Positions 26,069 through 35,610 of a DNA stretch of 64,000 bases are shown piece by piece. Position 1 is the stretch's first letter. Each line of letters starts with the position of its first letter. Origin of the DNA: Gleimia hominis (lineage in GTDB: Bacteria; Actinomycetota; Actinomycetes; Actinomycetales; Actinomycetaceae). The position numbers and the translations under genes were made by a program. The stretch lies in the NCBI RefSeq assembly GCF_002871945.2, contig NZ_CP126963.1, positions 1,426,001-1,490,000 on the forward strand. Reading direction: 5' to 3'. Below the pieces are notes generated by a model. That model saw nothing but the letters and a program-made list of their open reading frames with translations. It was not told where the DNA came from and made no database searches.

Positions 26069-26302
26069 TTCTCTTGTCTCAGGGTTGGGGATAGAGATAC
26101 TTAGACGTCGAAAATGATAAAAGCCGCTTGAGCCCTTGAACCCCTTTTGAACAGGGGTTTTGCTGTTTCTGGGGCTGCTCGCTACTTCGCTGGAGGTTTG
26201 GCGATCCGACGGTCGTCGCTGTAACGCCCACTGGGGTGGCGTCCGTTTGAAGCCAAGGGGGTCTGGGCGAGTGCTTGCGTTAGCGGGTACCTAGTGCGGG
26301 GG
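26069..26302. other. Intergenic junction with a stem-loop
   Basis: This is the boundary between the decayed prophage region and the defence operon. AACCCC (26139-26144) pairs with GGGGTT (26154-26159) and is followed by a partly T-rich run on the plus strand. No gene is visible. A loosely similar sequence containing GTCGCCGTTGCGCCCAC lies near 16000. Confidence 0.4.
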
Positions 26303-28945
26303 CTAGAACATAAAATCTGGCATCGAGAAGGCTTCTGGCACGTTGTATCTGATTTCGTTGGCTTCTTTGCGGACGTTGATGTTCGAGCTTTCGAGAAGAA
26401 TCGGGTTCAGGTGGGGCTTTCCTTCGTGAAGGAAGATTGCATTGGAAACGTTGGTTCGAATGTAGGTGGCGCTCTCGCGGGTGAATCCCAGCCGTTGGAG
26501 AAGGATGGTTTTCTGTTTCGTCGTGCCGTACTCGACGTATTCGTACCAGTCGTTGTCGAACTGCTCTACTCCGTGGACCTTCTTGTATTCGTTGGAGAAT
26601 TTGAGGAAGTAGTTCGACAGGCTGAAGAGGATGACGTCTTCAAGAACTTTCAGGATTTCACTGATGACGATGTTGCGGTGCTGGAGCGTGTTCTCGTAAC
26701 GGATCTCTCCTTGCCCTTTGATGTAGAGCGTTCCTTGTTGCAGGCGGTACTGGAGGGCACGGTTCATGATCGAACGGAGTCCGTGACCTTCCATCCATTG
26801 TGTAAGCAATACGGTGTACCAGCGCAGCATCGTGAGCTGGTTGCCGTACTTATCTGTTTTTCCGAGTGTTTCGGGGTCGTAGACGCGCCATTTGAAGATT
26901 GAGGCGAGCCTTTCGAGAAACGCGAGAGTTTCGTCGTAGTTGAACTTCCCGTCTGGAGAGATGCGCGGGTATTTGAGTCCGGCTCGGACAGCTTGAGTTA
27001 AGGATTCTGCTTGGTCGACAGATACGTTGATGTCGTCGTCTTGTTGCCCTTCTCTTTGCGCGAAGGACTCTCGGATTCGGCTGATGGTTTGGTCGTCGAG
27101 GTAGTCGGAGAATTCTTCACGCACCAGGCTTTGACGTCCTGTGGTGATGTCGCGTAAGAGCATGAGTCCGAATTTGCGCTTCATGTTGTAGCGCTCGTAG
27201 CTTTCATCTCCCTTGGCGAACTCGATCTGTCCTTCTTGAAGATCAGCAACGACTCCTTGCTTCATTTTCTTGCTGATAATTTGTGAGTCGGTTTGCACGG
27301 ATAGCGTCTGTGCAGGAACGTTCGCTTGCAGGAGTTCCTTTGCCTTTTGCTCGGATGCAAGTTGGTTGCCCACGATGATGAATACGTTGCCGTAGAGGTT
27401 GAACTCGATACGTCCGACTCGGCCGATCAGGTTCTTGAAGTCGACTGTTGTCATTCCTGCTCTGCCGATTTTGTTGGTTGTGATGACGAGGTTGTCGGCG
27501 GGAAGGTTGACTCCTTCTAGAAGCGTGCTGGTACAAAATAGTGTCGAGATTTTGCCTTCGCGGAACAGGCCTTCGATGCGTTCGCGGATTGCTGGTGGGA
27601 GGTAGCCGATGTGGTAGCTGACGCCTCTACGGATGAGATCGCTGAGGTAGTAGTCCTCGTGGACGTCGCGTTCGATGTCTTTTGCGAGAGCGTCCAAGTC
27701 TTTATCGTTGAGGTCTGCCAAACCCTGGGCATAGTCACGTGCCGCTTGCACTGCGTGATGTCGGGCAGAATGAAACACGATGGTTTGCCCACGGTGATCT
27801 GAACCTCGTGATGATTCACTAACAAATCGGGTTATGCCCTGTACGGTAGCGTCCTGAGCTTGAAGTGAGGCTAGGTGCGTGAATTCTTGGGTGTGGTCGT
27901 TGTAACTGGAAATGGTGTTTTCGTGCAGGTTGACGAGGTATTTGAACTGTGCGACTGGCGAATACTGGGTTGCGACCGCGTTGGTTTCATTTTCGTCAGA
28001 GTTTGGATCAACCAGCCTTAGGAATACCTCTGGGTTGGGAATGTTGGGTGAAGCGAAGACGAAGTGTGGTGGCTTGTGGCGGTGTTGAAGGATTGTCACG
28101 GTTTGGTAGTAGAACGGGGCGCGGCTGTTCTTGCCTGAGAGTTTGTGTGATTCGTCGAAAAAGATGTACTCGAATTCGATCGCAGGTTTGCCGATCAGAA
28201 GGTAAAGCAGGCGTTCTGGGGTGAGTACGAAGATGAAGTTGTGATCGCCTTCGAGCACGATGTCACCTGCAGCACTGACGATTCGGTAGTTGTGTCGTTC
28301 TAGGTCTTCGCCAAGGTCAGCGATCAGTTTCGAGCGCGTCTCGTTGATCAGCGCTTTTGACGGCACGATGATCGCAAAGTTGGCCTTCACCCCGGATTTG
28401 ATCTGGTTGGTGATGAAGGTGCGCATGATGAAGGACTTGCCCAAGGATGTTGGGGCTGAGAAGGAAAACTTGCCGTCAGTGAGGCGGTCGTAGATTTTCT
28501 TTTGCGGCGCGAAGAACTTCATCGACCTATCACCGGGTACGGTGAGGTATTCGGCTTGGTAGGCGTTGAATGCGGCGTCGAGGATGCCTGCATCGGAAGT
28601 CACGCCCAGCTGCTTCAGGCCTGGGTAGTTGCCTAGCGTGGTGAAGATTGCAGGAACGTATGCTTTCGTGCGGGGATCATTCGGATACAGGATGTGGCAG
28701 AGGAGCGCGATTTCTTGCGCCCATACCCTATGCTGGTCACGGTTGGTGGGGTGGGTTGATTTCGAGAGCAGGTCAGCGAACCGCAGCGCTGCTTCAAGAT
28801 CCACGTCGTATGGTTGACGATTCGCCAGCCCTAATCGATGTAAGCCGTAGTTGTGGAGCAGGTTGGCGTACAGCTGTTTGAGGAATTCGTTGGAGTCGAT
28901 GTCGGCAAATACGAGATCGCCGACTGTTACTTGCTTGTCAGACAT
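26303..28945 (-). CDS. hamB: Hachiman-like defence helicase HamB (DEAD/DEAH superfamily 2)
   Basis: An 880-residue helicase. Motif I is SAPTSLGKSFIM (about residue 165), motif II is FFDESHK and motif VI is NLIGRVGRIEFN, giving a Ski2/Hel308-like core. The long C-terminal part after residue 550 has no recognised motif. I chose the ATG at 28945, which overlaps the end of the DUF1837 gene by eight bases and has AGGTGG upstream; an earlier ATG would lie deep inside hamA. DUF1837 plus such a helicase is the composition of the Hachiman anti-phage system, where HamB senses DNA and releases HamA. Confidence 0.82.
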   Translation of the reverse strand: MSDKQVTVGDLVFADIDSNEFLKQLYANLLHNYGLHRLGLANRQPYDVDLEAALRFADLLSKSTHPTNRDQHRVWAQEIALLCHILYPNDPRTKAYVPAIFTTLGNYPGLKQLGVTSDAGILDAAFNAYQAEYLTVPGDRSMKFFAPQKKIYDRLTDGKFSFSAPTSLGKSFIMRTFITNQIKSGVKANFAIIVPSKALINETRSKLIADLGEDLERHNYRIVSAAGDIVLEGDHNFIFVLTPERLLYLLIGKPAIEFEYIFFDESHKLSGKNSRAPFYYQTVTILQHRHKPPHFVFASPNIPNPEVFLRLVDPNSDENETNAVATQYSPVAQFKYLVNLHENTISSYNDHTQEFTHLASLQAQDATVQGITRFVSESSRGSDHRGQTIVFHSARHHAVQAARDYAQGLADLNDKDLDALAKDIERDVHEDYYLSDLIRRGVSYHIGYLPPAIRERIEGLFREGKISTLFCTSTLLEGVNLPADNLVITTNKIGRAGMTTVDFKNLIGRVGRIEFNLYGNVFIIVGNQLASEQKAKELLQANVPAQTLSVQTDSQIISKKMKQGVVADLQEGQIEFAKGDESYERYNMKRKFGLMLLRDITTGRQSLVREEFSDYLDDQTISRIRESFAQREGQQDDDINVSVDQAESLTQAVRAGLKYPRISPDGKFNYDETLAFLERLASIFKWRVYDPETLGKTDKYGNQLTMLRWYTVLLTQWMEGHGLRSIMNRALQYRLQQGTLYIKGQGEIRYENTLQHRNIVISEILKVLEDVILFSLSNYFLKFSNEYKKVHGVEQFDNDWYEYVEYGTTKQKTILLQRLGFTRESATYIRTNVSNAIFLHEGKPHLNPILLESSNINVRKEANEIRYNVPEAFSMPDFMF

Positions 28946-29858
28946 GGCTACCACCTTGCCCGCCCACGAGCCCATCCATGATTGCGACCGCGTCAACGTC
29001 TACTTCATTGAGGGGCAAAACGTAAATGTAGAACGAGTAGTTATCTAGGTTTCGGGTGTTGATCTCGTTGGCGATCATTTGGGCGTGCGCGGCGATATCT
29101 CCCTGCATTTTCTGATCGAGCGCAGACCGATACTGCTGATTGCCATAGTTTTTCGGATCTAGACCAATGTCGTAACCCAGAAACATCGAATAAGCGGTAT
29201 CGAACCCGGGTGCCCCACCCGGCTTCGGGATCAACAGATCCTTCACGTAGCCTGCGGTCGCTGCGTCGAGGGTCTTGGTGAACACGGTATTCTCAGCGAG
29301 CTGAACCTCGTCTGAGCGGTTCTGCTCGATGTCTACGACGCGGTCGAATGCTGCAGTGATGGCATCCCCAATGTTGCCGACCACGCTGGAGGTTCCAAAC
29401 ACGATACTGCTGGTGGTTCGCTGACCGTCTGGTGTGAGTAGGTGGATGGCGTCGCAGCGGCTGTGGATCTGGCCTCGGGCCTGGTTGAGCTCGATCTTGC
29501 TCAGCACTTTGGGTGCTTCGAGAATTTGTTCGAGCAGGACGTAGAGCAAGATTTCGCCCAGCCCCATGCCGTCTTGTTGTGAACGCATCCGGCTCACAGC
29601 GTCGAGAGCGACTTCTTCGAGATCGTCTCGCTGCTTATAGCCTTCGTATTCGGCGCGCGAGAAGACGTAGCGTCCAACGTTTCGTTTGAGGAACTTGACG
29701 AGGGCTGTGTGGTCGAAGCGGTTGTTTTGGACAGACAGATGGAACAGGCGTAACTGTTCGTCGTTTCGAAGACCTAACGTGTTCGAATGCGCCACCTCGG
29801 TGAACGTGGACGCAAACGTGTCGCCGCGCAGCGTTGATGTGATTGTCGCCTGTGCCAT
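28938..29858 (-). CDS. hamA: Hachiman-like effector HamA (DUF1837 domain)
   Basis: A 306-residue protein. GLGEILLYVLLEQILEAPKV followed by SKIEL and CDAIHLL is typical of DUF1837, a PD-(D/E)XK-like nuclease domain. Downstream, where many DUF1837 proteins show a GESK-type core, this protein reads FGTSSVVGNIGDAI, so the usual Glu-x-Lys pair seems absent; it may be a variant or inactive nuclease (inference from memory of the family). The ATG at 29858 has GGGAGAA eight bases upstream. It lies 31 bases after the type III Res gene, so it is in one operon with the restriction system. Confidence 0.78.
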   Translation of the reverse strand: MAQATITSTLRGDTFASTFTEVAHSNTLGLRNDEQLRLFHLSVQNNRFDHTALVKFLKRNVGRYVFSRAEYEGYKQRDDLEEVALDAVSRMRSQQDGMGLGEILLYVLLEQILEAPKVLSKIELNQARGQIHSRCDAIHLLTPDGQRTTSSIVFGTSSVVGNIGDAITAAFDRVVDIEQNRSDEVQLAENTVFTKTLDAATAGYVKDLLIPKPGGAPGFDTAYSMFLGYDIGLDPKNYGNQQYRSALDQKMQGDIAAHAQMIANEINTRNLDNYSFYIYVLPLNEVDVDAVAIMDGLVGGQGGSHV

Positions 29859-29889
29859 CTCGTATTCTCCCAAAAGGTGTCCTTCCCGC

Positions 29890-32532
29890 CTACAGCTTTT
29901 CGAGGATACGCACGAGCTCCGACAAAGTAACCGCCCCGTCCGGTGGAGTGACGCCATCTTCGAAGACCATGTAGTAGCGATAGCCATTGCCAGACATGTT
30001 CGCCCACGCCCGCCCGAGCCTAATCTTGCGGTTAGAATCGTCGTTCTTCAAATGCTCACCCTTGGTCTCGACAACCACGATGGTGCCGCTAGCGGTCATC
30101 ACGACAAAATCTGGGTAGTGGTTGAACGGACCATTGAGACAAAAGCCCTTGCGTTCAATGACACGGTGCCACCAGCGAACGTTGTCCATTCCAGAGAAGC
30201 GACCAGCGAGTTCGAGCTCAAAGCCATTCATCTTGTCTTCGGCCCCATACAGGGAGCCGCCAATCAGGGAGGAAGCATGAATGGGCTGGATCGCTTTCGG
30301 GAACGCATAGAGTTGTTGAACATCAACGCGTCGGGTCTCGATGTCCTCATAGAACCGCTTGACCTTGTGCGCTTCCAAAAGACCGTCAATTTTCTGTTTG
30401 ACCTTGCTTGCTACCGCATGCGGGTGCTCTTGATAGGTCAGCAGCTGCTCGGTGCCGAAGGCCTCAACCGTCCGCACGATGTATGCCCGCAGGTCAGAGT
30501 CAGTGATCGAATTGATCGGTTTGATCCGTTGGTAGATCGCTTCAGCCGTGTTACGTTTTTGTCCTTCGATGCTCAGTTTCGAGAAGTGTTCGCGCATGAA
30601 TTTCTGGTCGGTACTCGACATCCGGAAGGCTTTAGGAACCTCTGAGTCTTTTCGCACGTCAATCTTGTACATCTGCTCATCGGCCGTCGACAAGTCGATA
30701 TCGATGTCTTTCGTAGCCAAGTCGAAGTCACCGGCTAGTGCCTCGTGCTTGAGCTCGTTGTATCCCTCATGAGCGGTCGGGAACAATGCTGATCCAGGCT
30801 CTTGGATGACGAATTGGGGAAGGCGAAGGGTTTCGATCTCGTCAGCGAATTCGGGGTTCACGAAGCTCGTGTCCACAGCATCCTCCAAATCCGAAGGCAC
30901 GAAGCCCTCACCCATCTGGGCGGCTTCTTCGGCCTCCTGCTCATAGTCCGCACCCTGCTGAGCCGCCTGCTCGATCATCGAAGCAACCGTCAGATCCGGC
31001 GAAGGCTCTGGTGAACTAGCGGATTCTTCTCGCGCATCTAAATCCGCTGCAACCTGTTCTTCATCGAACTCCAGAAACTCTTCAACGTCCATACCTTCCA
31101 CTGAGTCTGACGACGTAGGGGCAGGTTTGCTGGACTGGTTCGCACCAGTGAAGTCGAAAGCTACTTGATCGGCTGTACGGAAGTCGCGCTTGGAGAATCC
31201 GGCACTGTTGAGCCCTGCAACGATCTGTTTGAGCGTGACGCCGAAATCGTTCGAGGAGGTCAACACGTAACTCATGTTTAACAACGTATTCGGCTGCTTC
31301 TTCGCGTGGGGTTGGCGCAGAACACGGCCAAGGATCTGTTCAACATCAACCTGGCTGGTTTTGTTCGCCAACGACGCCAGAATGTAGGCGAAGGGGCAGT
31401 CCCAACCTTCCTTCAACGCGTTCACGGTGATGATGAACCTGATCGGACACTCCTCGCTGAGCAGATCCACGCCCTTGAGCTCGTTTACGTCGGCGGTCTT
31501 GATCGCGATCTGCTCTGCAGGAATACCAGCCTTAACCAGCTTGTCACGCAGCCGCTCAAACGAAGTCGCATCCTCGCTCGTCTTCGGCTGAGCCTGGAAC
31601 AACACGATCGGGCGAATATAAGCGCCACCATTCTCATACTGCTGTGTAGCGGCGACCTCTAGAGAACGGCGAAGATCGATCGCATCCGTAACAACATCCT
31701 TTTGCGAGGACCGGTTATACGCAATGACCGGAAGTTTAACCATGCTCTCGTTCTTGAGCGAGAGCGCATCCACATACGAGATCACGTTCGCTTGCCGCTT
31801 CGGGGTCGCGGTCAAATCAAGAATGAACGCTGGGTTAAAATTCGTGAGCATCTCTTGGCTTAACGTGCTCGTCGCGTGATGCGACTCATCCACGATCACC
31901 ACCGGATTCAACTGGTTAATCACCTGAAACAAAGCCGTCTCATCCGCGTTCTCGATCAGCTGCTCCGGGGCACCAAACGCAGTCGAGAACGACGCCAGAT
32001 TCCCATTGGCCTGGTATGCCTTGCGCCCGTCCTTTGTCCGTGAGCGGAACGAGTCATACGAGAGCACCATCACCGACAACTGCTCAGCCACCGTCGACGG
32101 GCTGAAATTCTGCCCCGCCAGCAGCTCTTCCTTCGAATACACCTCAACCCGGCCACCAAAATCAGTATTCAACTTCTGCCGATACGGGTGCGAGGAATTC
32201 TTCAACGCCGCCAACGTCTGCGTCAAAATCGAATCCGACGGCACCAGCCACACCACAGCCTGTTTCCGCGTCGGCGGCAAAGCCTCAAAAATCGGCTTCA
32301 CCGACGCACACGCCAAAAACGTCTTCCCACCACCAGTTGGGACCTTGTAACACACGTGCGGAACACCATCGATCACATTCTGGTAGCCCGGCATCTGCAG
32401 GGTGCCAACCTCAATCTGGCGAGACTCCCAAAACATCTTGAAAGCCTCGCTCAGAGTGGGCTGCTCGTTAAGCTGGGTGAGGTAATCCTCCAGATCGGCA
32501 ATCACCCGGTTTTGATACTTCTTCAACTCCAT
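29890..32532 (-). CDS. res: Type III restriction enzyme, Res subunit (helicase-nuclease)
   Basis: An 880-residue ATP-dependent restriction subunit. Motif I PTGGGKTFLA is near residue 66, motif II is VDESHHA, motif III is DLTATPKR, and EQILGRVLRQP is motif VI. At the C-terminus HYPDFVVMTASG with VVVETKG gives the PD...ExK nuclease site. The acidic region near residues 480-560 is low complexity. The ATG at 32532 has AAGGAG eight bases upstream. It follows the Mod gene by 12 bases, the normal order for type III systems. Confidence 0.93.
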   Translation of the reverse strand: MELKKYQNRVIADLEDYLTQLNEQPTLSEAFKMFWESRQIEVGTLQMPGYQNVIDGVPHVCYKVPTGGGKTFLACASVKPIFEALPPTRKQAVVWLVPSDSILTQTLAALKNSSHPYRQKLNTDFGGRVEVYSKEELLAGQNFSPSTVAEQLSVMVLSYDSFRSRTKDGRKAYQANGNLASFSTAFGAPEQLIENADETALFQVINQLNPVVIVDESHHATSTLSQEMLTNFNPAFILDLTATPKRQANVISYVDALSLKNESMVKLPVIAYNRSSQKDVVTDAIDLRRSLEVAATQQYENGGAYIRPIVLFQAQPKTSEDATSFERLRDKLVKAGIPAEQIAIKTADVNELKGVDLLSEECPIRFIITVNALKEGWDCPFAYILASLANKTSQVDVEQILGRVLRQPHAKKQPNTLLNMSYVLTSSNDFGVTLKQIVAGLNSAGFSKRDFRTADQVAFDFTGANQSSKPAPTSSDSVEGMDVEEFLEFDEEQVAADLDAREESASSPEPSPDLTVASMIEQAAQQGADYEQEAEEAAQMGEGFVPSDLEDAVDTSFVNPEFADEIETLRLPQFVIQEPGSALFPTAHEGYNELKHEALAGDFDLATKDIDIDLSTADEQMYKIDVRKDSEVPKAFRMSSTDQKFMREHFSKLSIEGQKRNTAEAIYQRIKPINSITDSDLRAYIVRTVEAFGTEQLLTYQEHPHAVASKVKQKIDGLLEAHKVKRFYEDIETRRVDVQQLYAFPKAIQPIHASSLIGGSLYGAEDKMNGFELELAGRFSGMDNVRWWHRVIERKGFCLNGPFNHYPDFVVMTASGTIVVVETKGEHLKNDDSNRKIRLGRAWANMSGNGYRYYMVFEDGVTPPDGAVTLSELVRILEKL

Positions 32533-32544
32533 GACCAACACTCC

Positions 32545-34503
32545 TTAGAGACGGGTGATATCCCGAGGGATCTTCTTGAACGTGATATTCAGCGAGCGCA
32601 GCTCCTCATCCGACAACAAACAGGTATCGGCATAAATCACATACGAACTAGCCGCACACTCGATCGGGATAGAAGCCAGATAGCCACGATCCAAACTCGT
32701 CACACGATCCGGCTCATACACGAAAAACAACGACGCATCCTCATGCCGACCCAGGAAATACGGATGGGCACTGGGCGGATTCGAAAACGGCTGCCCCGTT
32801 TCGGTGAACCACACATACTCACGGACCCGCTCAAGAGGAACATTGGGATTCAAATCGCCCTCAACAAGAAGCGGCGCGCCAAGCTCATAGAAGGAGAAGT
32901 CACCTCCCGTACCCGAAACGTCATGGTCGTGAGACTGTGTGGCGACAACTTGTAGATAGGAGCTACCCGATTTACCTGTCACTTTCGTGGTGATCTTCGG
33001 GCGGGAGACCTTGGTGTACTTGCCCTGAGCTTCCTGGTAGATTTTGTTTGCCTCGGCGAGCAGGCCGTCGGCTTTCTTCATCGCCGTCAACGTGAGCTTG
33101 TGCTCGTACAGCGTGATCGATTCTTCTGACTCGCCCTTGTAGCCAGTGATCGCGCGACGGACACGCTCAGCAGTCACCGAGTCGGCATAATCACCTAGCT
33201 CGACAAGGATAAATGAACGCTCGCCTTTATCGGACTTGTTGACGTTGAGCACTGCATGGCCCGTCGTACCAGACCCCGCAAATGAGTCGAGGACGATGTC
33301 CCCCGGTTTAGTTGCGATCTTCAAGATCCGTTCGATGAGCCGGGTTGGCTTCGGAGTATCAAACGCGACACGGCCGTCAAAGATCGCACGGATCTCCTTC
33401 TTCGCCTCATCCGTATGACCGGCAACCTCGTATGGCCAGAAGTTCGTCGGTAGCAGCCCACCCACACTATCGAGGTATGTCTTGCGACGGACGCCACCTT
33501 CGCCGCCTTTGGTGAAGTAGAAGCGAGGCCACTGGCCGCGTTCATACACTGCGCGCGCATCGGCTTGAGCTTCCTCCAACGGTTTCGCTAATACGAGACC
33601 CAAAACGCCGGGCTTCACTTCATCAGCAGGTACGCCACACACCCGTGCGCGCTTCGCAGCGTCATCGAGATCCTTCAACTCATAGGCAGTCCAACCAGAA
33701 AATATGCGGAACATCTCCGGTTGTTCATAACGCCAACAATTCCCAGTGCCCGGATAGATCATTGCTCCCGTAAATGGGTGTTGAATCGCGTAGACCATGC
33801 CCTGGTGTGTAGCTGCTCCCGGAGCGAATGCATCTGAGCTCGTCCAAGCAGTCCTATCGCCGTCAGGATTACTGTACTTATCATCCATTTCGGCTGTGCG
33901 TTCGAGCTTGTTGGGGTTCCAGTCGGGCTGTTTGGAGAACGCGAATAAGTGCTCAACCTCGGCAGGGATTCCTTTGGAATCGTTACGGGTCGAATAGGTG
34001 CGCTGCCACGAAATATCAGCCACGAAACAACGAGCCCCAAAGATCTCGTCACACATAGCCTTCAGGTGGGCAGCCTCATTGTCGTCGATCGAAATAAAAA
34101 TAGCACCAGTCGGTGCAAGCAGCCGCTGCAGCAGGCGCAGGCGCGGGTACATCATGCACAACCACTTGTCATGGCGGGAGAGGTCTTCGCCTTCTTTGCC
34201 GACGACTTCACCGAGCCATTTCTTGATTCGTGGATCGTTGACGGCGTCGTTGTAGATCCAGCCTTCGTTGCCTGTGTTATAGGGAGGATCGATGTAGATA
34301 CAGTCGACTTTTCCTTCATAGCGAGGCAGGAGCGCTTTGAGGGCTTCGAGGTTGTCACCGTGAATAATCATGTTCTGGGAGCCGTTATCCTCCTGATGCT
34401 GCCCGTGCTCGTTGTAGGAGTATTGGCGGTCGAGGACGCGGTAGGGAACGTCGAGGTGGTGGGTGATCACCTTGTCTTTGCCGACCCAGTTCAGTTCTGG
34501 CAT
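32545..34503 (-). CDS. mod: Type III DNA adenine methyltransferase, Mod subunit
   Basis: A 652-residue beta-class N6-adenine methyltransferase. The catalytic motif DPPYNTGNEG (about residue 73) precedes the AdoMet-binding SFAGSGTTGHAV (about residue 390), the order expected for beta-class Mod proteins. The long segment between them contains the target recognition domain. It overlaps the HTH gene by one base in a TAATG arrangement, with GGAGG upstream, so it is coupled. The recognition sequence cannot be predicted. Confidence 0.94.
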   Translation of the reverse strand: MPELNWVGKDKVITHHLDVPYRVLDRQYSYNEHGQHQEDNGSQNMIIHGDNLEALKALLPRYEGKVDCIYIDPPYNTGNEGWIYNDAVNDPRIKKWLGEVVGKEGEDLSRHDKWLCMMYPRLRLLQRLLAPTGAIFISIDDNEAAHLKAMCDEIFGARCFVADISWQRTYSTRNDSKGIPAEVEHLFAFSKQPDWNPNKLERTAEMDDKYSNPDGDRTAWTSSDAFAPGAATHQGMVYAIQHPFTGAMIYPGTGNCWRYEQPEMFRIFSGWTAYELKDLDDAAKRARVCGVPADEVKPGVLGLVLAKPLEEAQADARAVYERGQWPRFYFTKGGEGGVRRKTYLDSVGGLLPTNFWPYEVAGHTDEAKKEIRAIFDGRVAFDTPKPTRLIERILKIATKPGDIVLDSFAGSGTTGHAVLNVNKSDKGERSFILVELGDYADSVTAERVRRAITGYKGESEESITLYEHKLTLTAMKKADGLLAEANKIYQEAQGKYTKVSRPKITTKVTGKSGSSYLQVVATQSHDHDVSGTGGDFSFYELGAPLLVEGDLNPNVPLERVREYVWFTETGQPFSNPPSAHPYFLGRHEDASLFFVYEPDRVTSLDRGYLASIPIECAASSYVIYADTCLLSDEELRSLNITFKKIPRDITRL

Positions 34504-34736
34504 TAGCGTTCCTCCTTAGGCTCGTGAGTGTTGTTGGGATGTGGTTCTTCTGCGGCTTGACCGGTGCGGACCCATTCGTCGATTTCTGAGAGTTTGAATT
34601 TCCAGACCCTGCCGACTTTGTAGGCGGGAAGATTGTGCGTCACGATCCATTTCGTGATGGTTTCCCGGCGCACACCGAGGTGAGCTTGTGCTTCTTTCAT
34701 GGTGACCCAGTTTTCTAATTCAGCTTCGCTCATCAT
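34503..34736 (-). CDS. Excisionase-type helix-turn-helix protein
   Basis: A 77-residue protein with a winged-helix motif, WVTMKEAQAHLGVRRETITK followed by LPAYKVGRVWKFKLSEIDEW, matching the excisionase/MerR-like HTH_17 family. These small proteins bind DNA as regulators or as recombination directionality factors. Here it is translationally coupled to mod, so a role as operon autoregulator is more likely than excision, and no integrase is nearby. Direct heptamer repeats upstream of the operon are a possible target. Confidence 0.85.
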   Translation of the reverse strand: MMSEAELENWVTMKEAQAHLGVRRETITKWIVTHNLPAYKVGRVWKFKLSEIDEWVRTGQAAEEPHPNNTHEPKEER

Positions 34737-34738
34737 CC

Positions 34739-35587
34739 CTACCTTGTCGAGTGAAGATCCGGGTTAATAACTGTGGCATCGACATTGAATGTTGTAGTCG
34801 CTTGAGGGAAGCAGTTCTCGCCTTCCTGGTTGCGCATTTCCCAGTGGCTTGAGGCCGCCCCTTCATAGCCTTGCGCCCGAAACGTGCAAGAAATCTTGAT
34901 GAACTTTCTTGTCGCTGGTGGGCTTTCAGGAATGGCGATTTGTTTGGTGCCGACGGGTCGTATTCGCGGGTCTGTTGGATTCGTACAGACGAGTGTCCGA
35001 CTGGTCCAGTCGATGCTGCCAACGTTGCGCAGTGTCCATGTGTGAGTGAACTCGGCCCAAAATCCTGGCTTGTGTTTTTGCAGTGCGGGCGGTTCCGTCA
35101 CGTCGACGCGATCTCCTTGATAGAGCGGCTGCGGTGCAGGGTTGATCTCGTCTGGTTCCTGGCCTTCAAGGCGAAGTCGGTAGCAGTGTTCGAGGACATC
35201 GCAATGGTTTGGATCGTGGATGATCGCGTCGAACCAATCTGTGAGTGCCCAAATGAACGCTTCTGGTTCGATAGTGAGGGTTGAGGGCAGCCCGGCGTCT
35301 TTGCCGACTTCTTGGCAACGATCATCCAACGTGCGCTTCGTGCTTGGGAGGGGCCTCAGGTGGCTAAGAAGGAAATCATGCAAAGATTTCTTGTTCACCG
35401 GCGTTGAAAATGATTCGTATTGCGGTTCGGAGATCGGTTTTGCTCCGGTGAAGATCTTGCGTGCGTACTCGTCATCTAACCGCTCTGCGCTGCCAGCGTG
35501 TTGGAATACGGCTTGGACGAATTTTGCCTGGTTAGTGATGGGACTCTTCCGCTTATAAACAGCGCGACAAAACTCGGGCAAACCCAT
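34739..35587 (-). CDS. Protein with C-terminal NBR1-type Ig-like domain, first gene of defence operon
   Basis: A 282-residue protein. The C-terminal 110 residues have the look of an NBR1 Ig-like domain: FTHTWTLRNVGSIDW, then a proline-rich turn and SHWEMRNQEG with a following FPQ. The N-terminal 150 residues are helical, begin LPEFCRAVYKRKSP and are not recognised. The ATG at 35587 has GAGGAG at ten bases; a GTG at 35596 is possible. Its stop lies two bases before the HTH gene. Ig-like domains usually bind proteins, so it may be a sensor or adaptor for the restriction or Hachiman parts. Function unknown. Confidence 0.6.
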   Translation of the reverse strand: MGLPEFCRAVYKRKSPITNQAKFVQAVFQHAGSAERLDDEYARKIFTGAKPISEPQYESFSTPVNKKSLHDFLLSHLRPLPSTKRTLDDRCQEVGKDAGLPSTLTIEPEAFIWALTDWFDAIIHDPNHCDVLEHCYRLRLEGQEPDEINPAPQPLYQGDRVDVTEPPALQKHKPGFWAEFTHTWTLRNVGSIDWTSRTLVCTNPTDPRIRPVGTKQIAIPESPPATRKFIKISCTFRAQGYEGAASSHWEMRNQEGENCFPQATTTFNVDATVINPDLHSTR

Positions 35588-35610
35588 ATGCGTCACGCTC
35601 CTCTATGCCG

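Noticed and set aside
34503..34736. Excisionase as evidence of a prophage attachment site
   Set aside because: It is translationally coupled to mod and no integrase or attachment core is visible nearby.
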